Below, piece by piece: positions 33,217 through 40,651 of a DNA stretch of 45,416 nucleotides. Within the stretch, counting starts at the first letter, position 1. Each line of letters begins with the position of its first letter. Made by a program: the position numbers and the translations under genes. The notes beneath the pieces were generated by a model. The model saw only the letters and a list, made by a program, of their open reading frames with translations. It was not told the DNA's origin and ran no database searches. The DNA is from CAVQBP01 sp964448105 (GTDB lineage: Bacteria > Bacteroidota > Ignavibacteria > Ignavibacteriales > Ignavibacteriaceae): assembly GCA_964448105.1 (NCBI GenBank), contig CAYUVK010000033.1:1-45416 (forward strand). Reading direction: 5' to 3'.

Positions 33217-34347
33217 TTACGCTATTTTATTTTTTCTATTAATTAGGGTTGCCAATGTTAAAAAGAACAATGAAAAAATTATCAAATAAATTAATTGCTG
33301 CCAGAATGCTTCTATCCCTACTCCTTTAAGTAATAAATCTCTTAAAACGATTATAAAGAATTTCACAGGTGTTATGTTTGTTAAAACCTGTATTACCGGC
33401 GGCATGCTTTCAATTGGGAACACAAATCCTGAAAGAAGAAAGGATGGCAGAAGTGAAACTAAAGCAGATAATTGAAAAGCAACCTGCTGTGAATCTGAAA
33501 TTGATGAAATTAATATACCCAGGTTAAGACATGCAAAAAGAAATATAAACGTAGAGATAAATAATAGAAATAGACTTCCTTTTATTGTAATGCCGAATAG
33601 GATATAACCGGCAAATAGAATAATTGATGCAATAAGAAGCGCAATTATTGAATATGGGATAGTTTTGCCAATCAATAGTTCAAGAGAAGATAGCGGAGAT
33701 ACATTTATTTGTTCAATTGTGCCTCTTTCCTTTTCTCTAACAATAGACATTGCTATAGAAATTACCGCTGTCATTATTAAGATCATTGAAATCAATCCGG
33801 GAATTAAATAAAGAGTAGAATTCAAATCCGGGTTAAACCAAAATCTTGGTTCTAGATTTATAGGAAGATATGCCTGCCTTCCCCTTACAGCTAATTCTTC
33901 TTGAGTTATTTTATATGAATAAGTTGCAGTAGCCGCACTCATATAATTTGATATTATAGATGCAGTATTTGCATCTATACCTGCAACAAGAATTTGAATC
34001 TTTGCATCTTTATTAGAATAAATATTCTTTGAAAAATCTTGAGGAAAAACTAAAACTACTTGTGCATCTCCGTCATCTAGAACTTCTCTTATTTTACTTT
34101 CAGAATTAATATGTCCGACAAGATCAAAATAGTTTGAACTTGTTAGACGGTTAATAAAGTCTCTGGTGTTTTCAGATTTATCACGATCATAAACAACCAT
34201 TTTTATGTGGTGTACATCGAAATTGATTGCATATCCAAAAAGAATAAGAAGTACAAACGGAAATACAAAAAGAACATATAACATTCTTGTATCACGTTTT
34301 AACTGTCTAACTTCTTTTTTTGAAATAGCTAAAATTCTTTTAATCAT
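33217..34347 (-). CDS. ABC-2 type efflux permease 1 (YhhJ/YbhR-like)
   Basis: This 376-aa inner-membrane subunit has the same layout as permease 2: KKEVRQLKRDTRMLY then helix 1, an extracytoplasmic domain (about 45-175), and five helices at the end. The ABC-2 signature is VREKERGTIEQINVSPLSSLELLIGK, followed late by FLLSGFVFPIESMPPVIQ. It lies 20 nt downstream of the edge of S23 element A. It is predicted to pair with permease 2 and the two ATPases to export a hydrophobic compound through HlyD and TolC. Confidence 0.93.
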   Translation of the reverse strand: MIKRILAISKKEVRQLKRDTRMLYVLFVFPFVLLILFGYAINFDVHHIKMVVYDRDKSENTRDFINRLTSSNYFDLVGHINSESKIREVLDDGDAQVVLVFPQDFSKNIYSNKDAKIQILVAGIDANTASIISNYMSAATATYSYKITQEELAVRGRQAYLPINLEPRFWFNPDLNSTLYLIPGLISMILIMTAVISIAMSIVREKERGTIEQINVSPLSSLELLIGKTIPYSIIALLIASIILFAGYILFGITIKGSLFLLFISTFIFLFACLNLGILISSISDSQQVAFQLSALVSLLPSFLLSGFVFPIESMPPVIQVLTNITPVKFFIIVLRDLLLKGVGIEAFWQQLIYLIIFSLFFLTLATLINRKNKIA

Positions 34348-34367
34348 TCTCTCAATATATCCTATAA

Positions 34368-34825
34368 GAAGTCAGGAGACAGAAGACAGAATTGCTTTAG
34401 AATAAGCATCTAAAAGTTTACTAACTTCTTCTGATAAATTGGTTAAACCAGTATTGTCATTTACATATTTTAAATCTTTAGATAAGATTAAATAATATTT
34501 ACATTCTTCCAACGAACCTTCTGAAATATTTAAAAATCTGACTTTATCATTTTTTCCTCTTTTCCTAAAACCTTCAGCAATATTTGCCGGAATTGAAACT
34601 GATGCTTTCCTAAATTGTTGAGTCAACCCATAAAGGTCGTCTCTTGGAAAATTCTTGGTAATCTTATATACTTCCAATACAAATTGATGAGCTTTTTGCC
34701 AGACAATTAAATCAGTAAACTTTTCGGATTTTTTCATTATTTCTCCAATTATTGTTTGTTAATAAATTATTTTAAGAGAATCTTCCTATGTTTTTACTGA
34801 CTCCAGACTTCTGTCTTCTGACTCC
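34368..34825 (-). mobile_element. IVS-like element A with S23 four-helix-bundle gene and terminal inverted repeats
   Basis: A 458-bp unit bounded by imperfect inverted repeats. GAAGTCAGGAGACAGAAGAC (34368-34387) matches the reverse complement of 34806-34825 at 17 of 20 positions. It contains one S23/IVS-protein gene whose stop codon lies inside the left repeat. The non-coding part upstream of the gene (34741-34790) is also similar in element B. The right repeat carries extra GACTTC/CTGACT units. It fills the ATPase 2 / permease 1 junction. The layout is that of 23S rRNA intervening sequences, but this copy is not in rRNA. Confidence 0.75.
34372..34737 (-). CDS. Four-helix bundle protein, S23 / 23S rRNA IVS-protein family (copy A)
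   Basis: This 121-aa protein is all-helical. The family motifs are FTDLIVWQKAHQF at the start, YGLTQQFRKASVSIPANIAE in the middle and FLNISEGSLEECKYYL toward the end. This is the S23 family (four-helix bundle, TIGR02436), found in intervening sequences of 23S rRNA and scattered in Bacteroidota genomes; its fold is shared with the Avd accessory protein of diversity-generating retroelements. No reverse transcriptase is present here. It is 86% identical (104 of 121) to copy B. A GGAG site precedes the ATG. Confidence 0.93.
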   Translation of the reverse strand: MKKSEKFTDLIVWQKAHQFVLEVYKITKNFPRDDLYGLTQQFRKASVSIPANIAEGFRKRGKNDKVRFLNISEGSLEECKYYLILSKDLKYVNDNTGLTNLSEEVSKLLDAYSKAILSSVS

Positions 34826-34860
34826 TTCTTTTTCCTGCATCCCAAAATTAATTTTTTGCA

Positions 34861-35787
34861 TCAAGCCGACTTCCTTTCAAGCAAATGTATAAACACATCT
34901 TCCAATGTCGGGACTATTCTGTCGATTCTTTTTACTGAAATTGAATTTTGATTTAATACATTTTTTATCTGGTCTTCATCTTTAAAGTTTTCATTAACAA
35001 TTATATGAATTTGATTTCCGAAAATGGAAGTTTCATCAACATAATTTTCCTTTTCAAGTAATTCCATTGCATTTATTACATTCTCACATTCGATCTCAAG
35101 AATTGTATTTTTTAAGTAATTTGTTTTTAATTCCTTTGAAGTTCCGCCGGCAATTAATTTCCCTACATTTATCAACATAATATTGTTGCAGAATTCCGCT
35201 TCTTCAAGGTAATGTGTTGTTACAAGGACAGTTGTATCTTGTGCGGAAAGATCATTTATTAAGTCCCAGAACTTTCTTCTTGAAATTGGATCAACCCCGC
35301 TTGTGGGCTCATCTAGAAAAATGATACCGGGCTGATGAATTACCGCAGTCCCGAGCGCAAGTCTCTGCTTAATTCCGCCAGGTAATGAGCCGGTTAAAAT
35401 TTTTTCTTTTCCTTCAAGGTTCGCAATGTTTAATACCCAATTCTTTCTTTGTTTAAACTCATCACCATACAGACCGTAAACACCGCCGAAAAAATTAATA
35501 TTCTCTTCAACTGTTAAATCATTATATAAAGAAAAACGCTGCGACATATATCCAATATTTTTCTTCACTTTATCAGGTTGATTTTTTATACTAAATCCGC
35601 CTACAAGAGCATCGCCGGAAGTTGGTTCAAGGATACCGCAAAGCATTCTAATTGCTGTAGATTTTCCTGCACCGTTTGCTCCAAGAAATCCGAATATTTC
35701 ACCTTTCTTTACATCGAAAGAGATGCCATCTACAGCAGTAAAATTGCCGAACTTTTTAGTTAATTTATTTACTTCTATACTGTTCAT
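34861..35787 (-). CDS. ABC efflux ATPase 2
   Basis: This 308-aa ATP-binding subunit starts at the ATG at 35787 (MNSIEVNKL). A longer frame from 35847 reads through element B sequence and is not the true start. Walker A is GANGAGKS (36-43), the Q-loop YMSQRFSLY, Walker B IIFLDEPTSGVDP (155-167) and the H-loop keeps His192 (TTHYLEEAE). The signature motif is changed from LSGG to LPGG (135-138). A DUF4162-like tail follows. Its ribosome site is 11 nt from the edge of element B. It probably pairs with ATPase 1. Confidence 0.94.
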   Translation of the reverse strand: MNSIEVNKLTKKFGNFTAVDGISFDVKKGEIFGFLGANGAGKSTAIRMLCGILEPTSGDALVGGFSIKNQPDKVKKNIGYMSQRFSLYNDLTVEENINFFGGVYGLYGDEFKQRKNWVLNIANLEGKEKILTGSLPGGIKQRLALGTAVIHQPGIIFLDEPTSGVDPISRRKFWDLINDLSAQDTTVLVTTHYLEEAEFCNNIMLINVGKLIAGGTSKELKTNYLKNTILEIECENVINAMELLEKENYVDETSIFGNQIHIIVNENFKDEDQIKNVLNQNSISVKRIDRIVPTLEDVFIHLLERKSA

Positions 35788-35798
35788 GTTATTCCAAA

Positions 35799-36265
35799 GA
35801 AGACAGAAATCAGGAGATTGAAGATAGAATTGCCTTAGAATAGGCATCTAAAAGTTTACTGACTTCTTCTGCTAAATTTGTTAAGACTGAATTATCAATT
35901 GTATATTCTAAATCTTTTGATAGGATAAGATAATATTTACATTCTTCCAAAGATCCTTCGGAGATATTTAAAAATCTAACCTTATCATTCTTACCTCTTT
36001 TTCTAAATCCTTCAGCAATATTAGCCGGTATCGAAACAGAAGCCCTTCTAAATTGTTGGATTAAGCCATAAGTTTCATCCTTGGGAAAAGTTTTTGTCAA
36101 TTTGTAGACTTTAAGTACAAATTGATGAGCTTTTTGCCAAATAATTAAATCAGTAAACTTTTTAGATTTTTTCATTACTTCTCCAATTAATTATTATTTG
36201 TTAATAAATATTATTTGAAAGAATTCTCCTAAACTACTGACTTCAGACTTCTGACTTCCGACTCC
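35799..36265 (-). mobile_element. IVS-like element B with S23 four-helix-bundle gene and degenerate inverted repeats
   Basis: A 467-bp second copy of the unit. The right repeat is GACTTCTGACTTCCGACTCC (36246-36265). The left repeat (35799-35823) is more decayed, matching about 16 of 22 positions to it in reverse complement. It begins 2 nt after the tolC-type stop and ends 11 nt before the ATPase 2 ATG, so it fills the junction almost exactly. It has the same orientation as element A and the same order of parts. Confidence 0.72.
35810..36175 (-). CDS. Four-helix bundle protein, S23 / 23S rRNA IVS-protein family (copy B)
   Basis: This 121-aa paralogue of copy A has the same length and start (MKKSKKFTDLIIWQKAHQF). 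Most of the 17 differences are conservative (E/K, V/I, I/L, R/K, D/E). The block from the SIPANIAEGF motif to ILSKDL is unchanged, so both copies look intact and under selection or recently duplicated. The last codons (SSIS-stop) lie in the left inverted repeat. Confidence 0.93.
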   Translation of the reverse strand: MKKSKKFTDLIIWQKAHQFVLKVYKLTKTFPKDETYGLIQQFRRASVSIPANIAEGFRKRGKNDKVRFLNISEGSLEECKYYLILSKDLEYTIDNSVLTNLAEEVSKLLDAYSKAILSSIS

Positions 36266-36267
36266 TT

Positions 36268-37625
36268 TTAATAAATTTTCTTTCCGATTGCCTTCATTAA
36301 TTTTACTTTAGCCAGTTGAAAATCGACAAGAGCATTAGTTAAATTTGTTTTTGACTGCAATAAAGAAACTTCCGCATCAATTAAATCAGTACTAGTTGCA
36401 ACCTGCTGATTATACTTTTCCTGTGTGCTTCTATAATTCTCTTCACTTTGTTCAACTGATTGCCTGCTTACTGCAATTTTATCTACTGATCTTTTATAAG
36501 TTAAATATGTTTGGTACACTTCCAGTTCAATTGCATCATGTAATTGAGAGAGTGAAGTTTCTACCTGTATCTTTTGTTCTTCTGCTTGAGTAGCTTGAGA
36601 AGATGTATAGCCCCAATTCCACAAATCCCATTGTAACGAAACTCCAATATCCCAGGTATCTTTAAATTTATTTTCAGCGGGGATGATCCTCTGGTTAGGC
36701 TTGCTGTAATAATAATCTCCGATTAAATAGATTGCCGGATACCATCCGCCGTTAGCGGCAGTAATTCCTTTTTCACTTGCTTTAACCCTGTATTCAAGTG
36801 ATTTAAGATCATCCCGCTTTTCTTTTGATTGTTCGATTAAGTTTGACAAATTGTAATTTGTAAAGGACGTATCGATTGTACCGGGATTAATCCCGGTATT
36901 TTCTTCAAGCGGTAAACCAAGCAGCTTATTTAAATTAGAGCGAGCGATATCTATATTATTTTCCGATTCAATTAATTGCAGCTTTGAATTGGAATATTGA
37001 ACTTCAAGCTTTAAAAGATCATTTTGAGTTGCCAAACCGCTTTTTAGAAAATTTTTTGTGTCATCGAGATGTTTTTTTGTTAGCCTTAAATTCTCTTCAA
37101 TTAATTTTTTAATCTGTTCAGCTTTATAATAATTCCAAAAAGCATTTTGAATATTGAAGGCAACATCATTTATATTTTTCTTGTACTCATAATTACTAGA
37201 TTCATAATTATACTCTGCGGCACTCTTTAAAGACAACAGCCTAAAGCCGGTAAATAAAGGCTGCTGTAATGATAATTTCAAATTGTAATTATCCAGGATT
37301 ACAGGTGATATTTGAATCGGACGAGGTGTTAAACCGGGAATTGAAACTTCAAACGGCGGAATGTTACTTAATCTTTGATAAGTAGCTTGAAATTTTAACA
37401 AAGGTAAAAGCTGGGAATTTGCCTCGGTTATTTTCGCTTCTGCACCGGACATTTTAGATTTTGAAATCTTAAGATCTTTGCTGTTATCAATCCCGAGTTG
37501 AATAGACTGATCTAATGTTAAAATTCTTGTAGTTAAATCTGTAGTTTCACTTTGAGCAAAAACATCCGGTATCAACAGGACAGATATAAGAAAGATAAAA
37601 NNNNNNNNNNTATTTTTTCATCCAT
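36268..37625 (-). CDS. TolC-family outer-membrane efflux channel (interrupted by an assembly gap)
   Basis: From about residue 10 after the gap the protein is a full outer membrane factor: two OEP repeats with LDQSIQLGIDNSKDLKIS at the start and the long helical hairpins (about 60-200 and 270-430). It forms the trimeric exit duct for the HlyD/ABC pump. The signal peptide reads ...IFLISVLLIPDVFAQ just after the Ns. An ATG (37625, or 37621 for MKK) lies directly after the ATPase 1 stop, on the other side of 10 Ns. The gap length is unknown, so the frame across it cannot be checked. The uninterrupted frame begins at TTG 37575. Confidence 0.88.
37601..37610. other. Assembly gap (10 Ns)
   Basis: Ten Ns lie in the signal-peptide region of the TolC-family gene. 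Ten is a common placeholder for a scaffold join, so the real distance is unknown. A fragment here could hide another repeat like those at the other junctions. Confidence 0.98.
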
Positions 37626-38549
37626 TTATTGTTCAGCAGCTTTTTCAGAAACTAAATAAATAAAAACATTCTCAAGCGAGGCAGAAATAAGCCTATGACT
37701 GATTATCTCAACTCCATTATTCTTCAAAACTCTTTCAAGAATTTTATATTCACTATCATAATTGTTAACCATTACATCTATTCTATCACCAAACATTTGG
37801 ACTTCATACCCAGTTTCCTTTTTCACAATATCATAAGCTTTTCTTACTTTGCTGCATACAATTTCGATAACCTGCTTATTGATTGAAGCTTTTACTTTTT
37901 GCGGAGTATCGAGACTAATGATTTCACCGTTATTCATCAAAGCAACTCTATTGCACCTTTCGGCTTCATCCAAATATGGAGTTGTCATAAAAATTGTTAT
38001 TTCTTCTTTTAATAATCCTGAAAGGATTTTCCAAAAATCTCTTCTTGAAACAGGATCAACTCCGGTTGTGGGTTCATCAAGAAAAATAATTTTAGGACGA
38101 TGGATTAAACTGCATGCAAGTGCAAGCTTTTGTTTCATCCCGCCGGAAAGATTATCTGCCAGCCTGTTTCTAAATGGAGTTAACCTTGTAAATTCCAATA
38201 ATTCATTTCTTCTATCTTCATAATCACTTACTCCATGTATGTCTGCAAAAAATTCTATATTTTCATCAACAGTTAAATCGCCATACAAACTAAATTTTTG
38301 AGAAAGATACCCAATTTCATTTTGAATTTTCTTCCTGTTTTTCGTAACATTTTTTTCTAATACAGATGCAAAACCGGAATCGGGATTAACAAGTCCGCAT
38401 AAAATTCTTATTGTTGTAGTTTTACCTGCACCATCGGGACCGACAAGTCCAAACATTTCACCTTTGGAAATCTCAAATGATATACCTTTTACTGCTTCAA
38501 TATCATCGTAAGATTTTTTAAGGTTTTCTATTTTAATTACATTTTGCAT
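37626..38549 (-). CDS. ABC efflux ATPase 1
   Basis: This 307-aa ATP-binding subunit has Walker A GPDGAGKTT (37-45), Q-loop YLSQKFSLYG, canonical signature LSGGMKQKLALA (134-145), and Walker B IIFLDEPTTGVDP. The H-loop is altered: TTPYLDEAE has Pro191 where His is usual (codon CCA). The tail is the DUF4162-like domain. Like the N-terminal half of YbhF it is the partner with a degenerate site. The TolC-family ATG follows its stop with no gap. Confidence 0.94.
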   Translation of the reverse strand: MQNVIKIENLKKSYDDIEAVKGISFEISKGEMFGLVGPDGAGKTTTIRILCGLVNPDSGFASVLEKNVTKNRKKIQNEIGYLSQKFSLYGDLTVDENIEFFADIHGVSDYEDRRNELLEFTRLTPFRNRLADNLSGGMKQKLALACSLIHRPKIIFLDEPTTGVDPVSRRDFWKILSGLLKEEITIFMTTPYLDEAERCNRVALMNNGEIISLDTPQKVKASINKQVIEIVCSKVRKAYDIVKKETGYEVQMFGDRIDVMVNNYDSEYKILERVLKNNGVEIISHRLISASLENVFIYLVSEKAAEQ

Positions 38550-38573
38550 ATTGTCACAATTCTTACCAGAAAT

Positions 38574-38651
38574 GGAACGCAGATTTTTATGATATTTATA
38601 ATTTTTTATGATCTTAACAAATCCTAATTGATCATAATAATCAGTGTTCGA
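38574..38651. repeat. 78-bp imperfect palindromic extragenic repeat
   Basis: The left end GGAACGCAGATTTTTATGAT (38574-38593) pairs with the right end (38631-38651, ATCATAATAATCAGTGTTCGA in reverse) at 16 of 19 core positions. An inner arm TTATGATC/GATCATAA is also complementary. It lies in the 113-nt gap between HlyD and ATPase 1. I recall similar GAACGCAGATT...TTATGAT units as dispersed repeats in Bacteroidota drafts, but could not check this. Confidence 0.75.
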
Positions 38652-38662
38652 TTAAAACTTAA

Positions 38663-39628
38663 TTATAGATGAATAACTGCGTCCGCAGGCATCCCGGGTT
38701 TCAATTCAAAGTCAGGATTTTTTATTTCAATCTTAACCGCAAAAACCAATTTTGTTCTTTCATCTTTGGTCTGAATATTTTTTGGTGTGAATTCAGCTTC
38801 GGGAGAAATATAAATTACCTTTCCTTTATAAATTTTATTTTTATAAGTATCGGAAGAGACATCGGCTTTTTGTCCCAACTTTATTTTACCAAGATCTTCT
38901 TCCGAGATATAAATAACCAGCTTAACAGTATTCAATTCGGAAATCTTAAAAAGCGATGAAAGCATTGAAACAGTTTCACCCTTCTCAACATATTTTTGAA
39001 CAATGAAACCATTTAAGGGAGAAACAACATAAGAATCACTAATATTTTTTTTCAACAAATCAACTGCAGCTTTTTGCCTGTCTAAATTTGCTTTAGCTTG
39101 TTTAATTTCTTCAGGCCTGGCAAAATTTTTCATTTTCATTAAGTTTTCTTGAGCAGAATTTAGTTGCGCTTGAGTTAATTCATGTTTCGCCTGTGCATCT
39201 TCAAATTGTTTTTTTGTTATGGTCTTTGAACTATATAATTCCTTCATCCTATTGAAATCTCTTTCGGCAAGATCCATATTAATTTTAGCTTGTTTTACAG
39301 CATCTTCTGCTTGCTGAATATCTTCCGCTCGAGCCCCGTCTTTCAATAATTCAAATTGAGCTTCTGCGGCTTCTTCACCTGCGTTAGCCTGTTCCAATTG
39401 TATCTCCAAATTCTCATGGTCAATAATCATTACGGTGTCACCTTCGCGAACCCTTGCTCCTTCATCGTATTTTATTGCAATAACCTGCCCGGTAACTTTT
39501 GAGCTTACAACGGCATTTGTTGCTTCAATATTTCCTGAAGCCGAAATAGTATTTCTTTCATTCTCATTACCGCAGCCTGCAGTATAAATAATAATCAAAA
39601 CAAAAAATATTTTTACGAATGATTCCAT
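38663..39628 (-). CDS. HlyD-family periplasmic adaptor (membrane fusion lipoprotein)
   Basis: This 321-aa adaptor has a lipoprotein signal ending YTAGC (lipid Cys at about 19). The split biotinyl-lipoyl domain starts at VTGQVIAIKYDEGARVREGD and resumes at VVSPLNGFIVQKYVEKGETV. Between lies a long helical hairpin (about 80-185, rich in Ala/Glu/Gln/Lys). A beta-barrel domain with GQKADVSSDTY and a C-terminal PGMPADAVIHL follow. It links the ABC permeases to the TolC channel. It lies 15 nt after tetR. Confidence 0.94.
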   Translation of the reverse strand: MESFVKIFFVLIIIYTAGCGNENERNTISASGNIEATNAVVSSKVTGQVIAIKYDEGARVREGDTVMIIDHENLEIQLEQANAGEEAAEAQFELLKDGARAEDIQQAEDAVKQAKINMDLAERDFNRMKELYSSKTITKKQFEDAQAKHELTQAQLNSAQENLMKMKNFARPEEIKQAKANLDRQKAAVDLLKKNISDSYVVSPLNGFIVQKYVEKGETVSMLSSLFKISELNTVKLVIYISEEDLGKIKLGQKADVSSDTYKNKIYKGKVIYISPEAEFTPKNIQTKDERTKLVFAVKIEIKNPDFELKPGMPADAVIHL

Positions 39629-39643
39629 ATAATTGCCCTATAT

Positions 39644-40279
39644 TTATCCCGCCTTTGCGGGAAGTGATTTATAAAATAATTCAATTCCTTTTTCAGTAAG
39701 AATCCCTTTTAATAAAATTTCGAAAGTAACCGGTAATGCATTATTTATAGTTAACTTATTTTCAGATAAGAAAGTTGGATTAATTATCGCTCTAATTGAA
39801 GCAATAAGGACAGTAATAATTATTTCATTCGGTTTATCTTCAATATAACCTTCACTTTTCCCCTGTTCTATGATTTTCGATAATATAACCATCATTTTCT
39901 TTGACCTGAATTTATCTATTTTACCCCACAAACCCGGCATATGCTGCTTGATATCGACCATCCATTTTTCACTTGCGCGAAGAATTGATTTGCTTAAAAA
40001 ATCTAAAAGTGATAATATTTTTAGAACCGCATTCTGATCGTTATTTACAATTTCATCTATTTTACTGCTCATATACTTCATTGTATCCTGAACAACGGCT
40101 TCAACAAGATGATTCTTTGTTGCAAAATATTTATAGATAGTCTTTTTGCTTATCTGCATTTCACTAGCTAAAACATCCATAGAAGTCTTATAAAACCCTT
40201 CGGAGAAATATTTAGCCTGGGCATATTTTAAAATTTTAGTTCTATCATCCTCAATTTCAGTAATATTTTCTGTCAGCAT
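39644..40279 (-). CDS. TetR-family repressor of the efflux operon
   Basis: This 211-aa regulator has an N-terminal HTH (about 15-60): ILKYAQAKYFSEGFYKTSMD and the recognition part ISKKTIYKYFATKNHLVEAV. The C-terminal ligand domain is helical and includes WMVDIKQHMPGLWGKIDKF. It heads the operon and probably represses it. Its promoter carries four half-sites (see the promoter entry). The last residues LPAKAG come from an extragenic TCCCGC hairpin that covers the stop codon, so the original C-terminus may have been replaced. Confidence 0.94.
   Translation of the reverse strand: MLTENITEIEDDRTKILKYAQAKYFSEGFYKTSMDVLASEMQISKKTIYKYFATKNHLVEAVVQDTMKYMSSKIDEIVNNDQNAVLKILSLLDFLSKSILRASEKWMVDIKQHMPGLWGKIDKFRSKKMMVILSKIIEQGKSEGYIEDKPNEIIITVLIASIRAIINPTFLSENKLTINNALPVTFEILLKGILTEKGIELFYKSLPAKAG
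39647..39662. repeat. TCCCGC hairpin repeat overlapping the tetR 3' end
   Basis: TCCCGC-CTTT-GCGGGA forms a 6-bp GC stem directly at the tetR stop codon (39644-39646) and 18 nt from the HlyD start. There is no T-run in the minus direction strong enough for a terminator. It supplies the LPAKAG codons of TetR. Confidence 0.65.
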
Positions 40280-40280
40280 T

Positions 40281-40350
40281 GGAAACTTTTTTTTTAATTA
40301 TCGTTTCCAAATATAAAGCATGGAAACTATTTTGTCAAGTATTAGTTTCC
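40281..40350 (-). promoter_or_regulatory. tetR-efflux operon promoter with four operator half-sites
   Basis: Minus strand: TTGACA (40338-40333), a 17-nt spacer and TATATT (40315-40310) form a near-consensus sigma-70 promoter; the TetR ATG is at 40279. Half-sites GGAAAC (plus-strand coordinates) at 40281-40286 and 40322-40327, and GTTTCC at 40303-40308 and 40345-40350, make inverted pairs. The central pair GTTTCCA-N11-TGGAAAC spans the -10 region. TetR binding here would block polymerase. Promoter and repeats are seen; binding is inferred. Confidence 0.75.
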
Positions 40351-40412
40351 GCACTCGAAAACAATATCACATAATTTGCAATTGCTTTAATAGTTGAATA
40401 ATTTTAACACTA

Positions 40413-40449
40413 TAAAAAAAGCAGTTATACTAAGGGAGAGTATAACTGC
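40413..40449 (-). terminator. Rho-independent terminator downstream of nudC
   Basis: A perfect 11-bp stem, GCAGTTATACT (40421-40431) with AGTATAACTGC (40439-40449), has a 7-nt loop and is followed on the minus strand by seven Ts (40420-40414). It ends transcripts coming from nudC, 203 nt upstream, before the tetR promoter. The 200 nt between nudC and this hairpin hold no recognisable gene. Confidence 0.85.
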
Positions 40450-40651
40450 TTATTATGCGTCATTATTTAGGTGGGAAATCCGTTTAGTTTTTAAATTCTT
40501 AAGATATTTTATTATTCAGTATTTATTTCTACATTTTGTCATTCATAAGTTCAATAATTATACTGCAGAATGTATTATTTAAAATAAATGAAAGATACAC
40601 TTTTGGGATGAATGGAATATTTAAATGATGAAAGACAATATTGATAAATTA

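Noticed and set aside
35788..35847. Longer start for ABC ATPase 2 (MPILRQ...)
   Set aside because: The extra 20 residues are translated from the inverted repeat of element B; the ATG at 35787 gives the normal family N-terminus.
34368..36265. Diversity-generating retroelement, because S23 proteins share the Avd fold
   Set aside because: No reverse transcriptase, template repeat or variable repeat is seen in the window.
40394..40582. 62-codon plus-strand ORF
   Set aside because: It runs through the perfect 11-bp terminator hairpin and has no ribosome site; its composition follows the AT-rich spacer.
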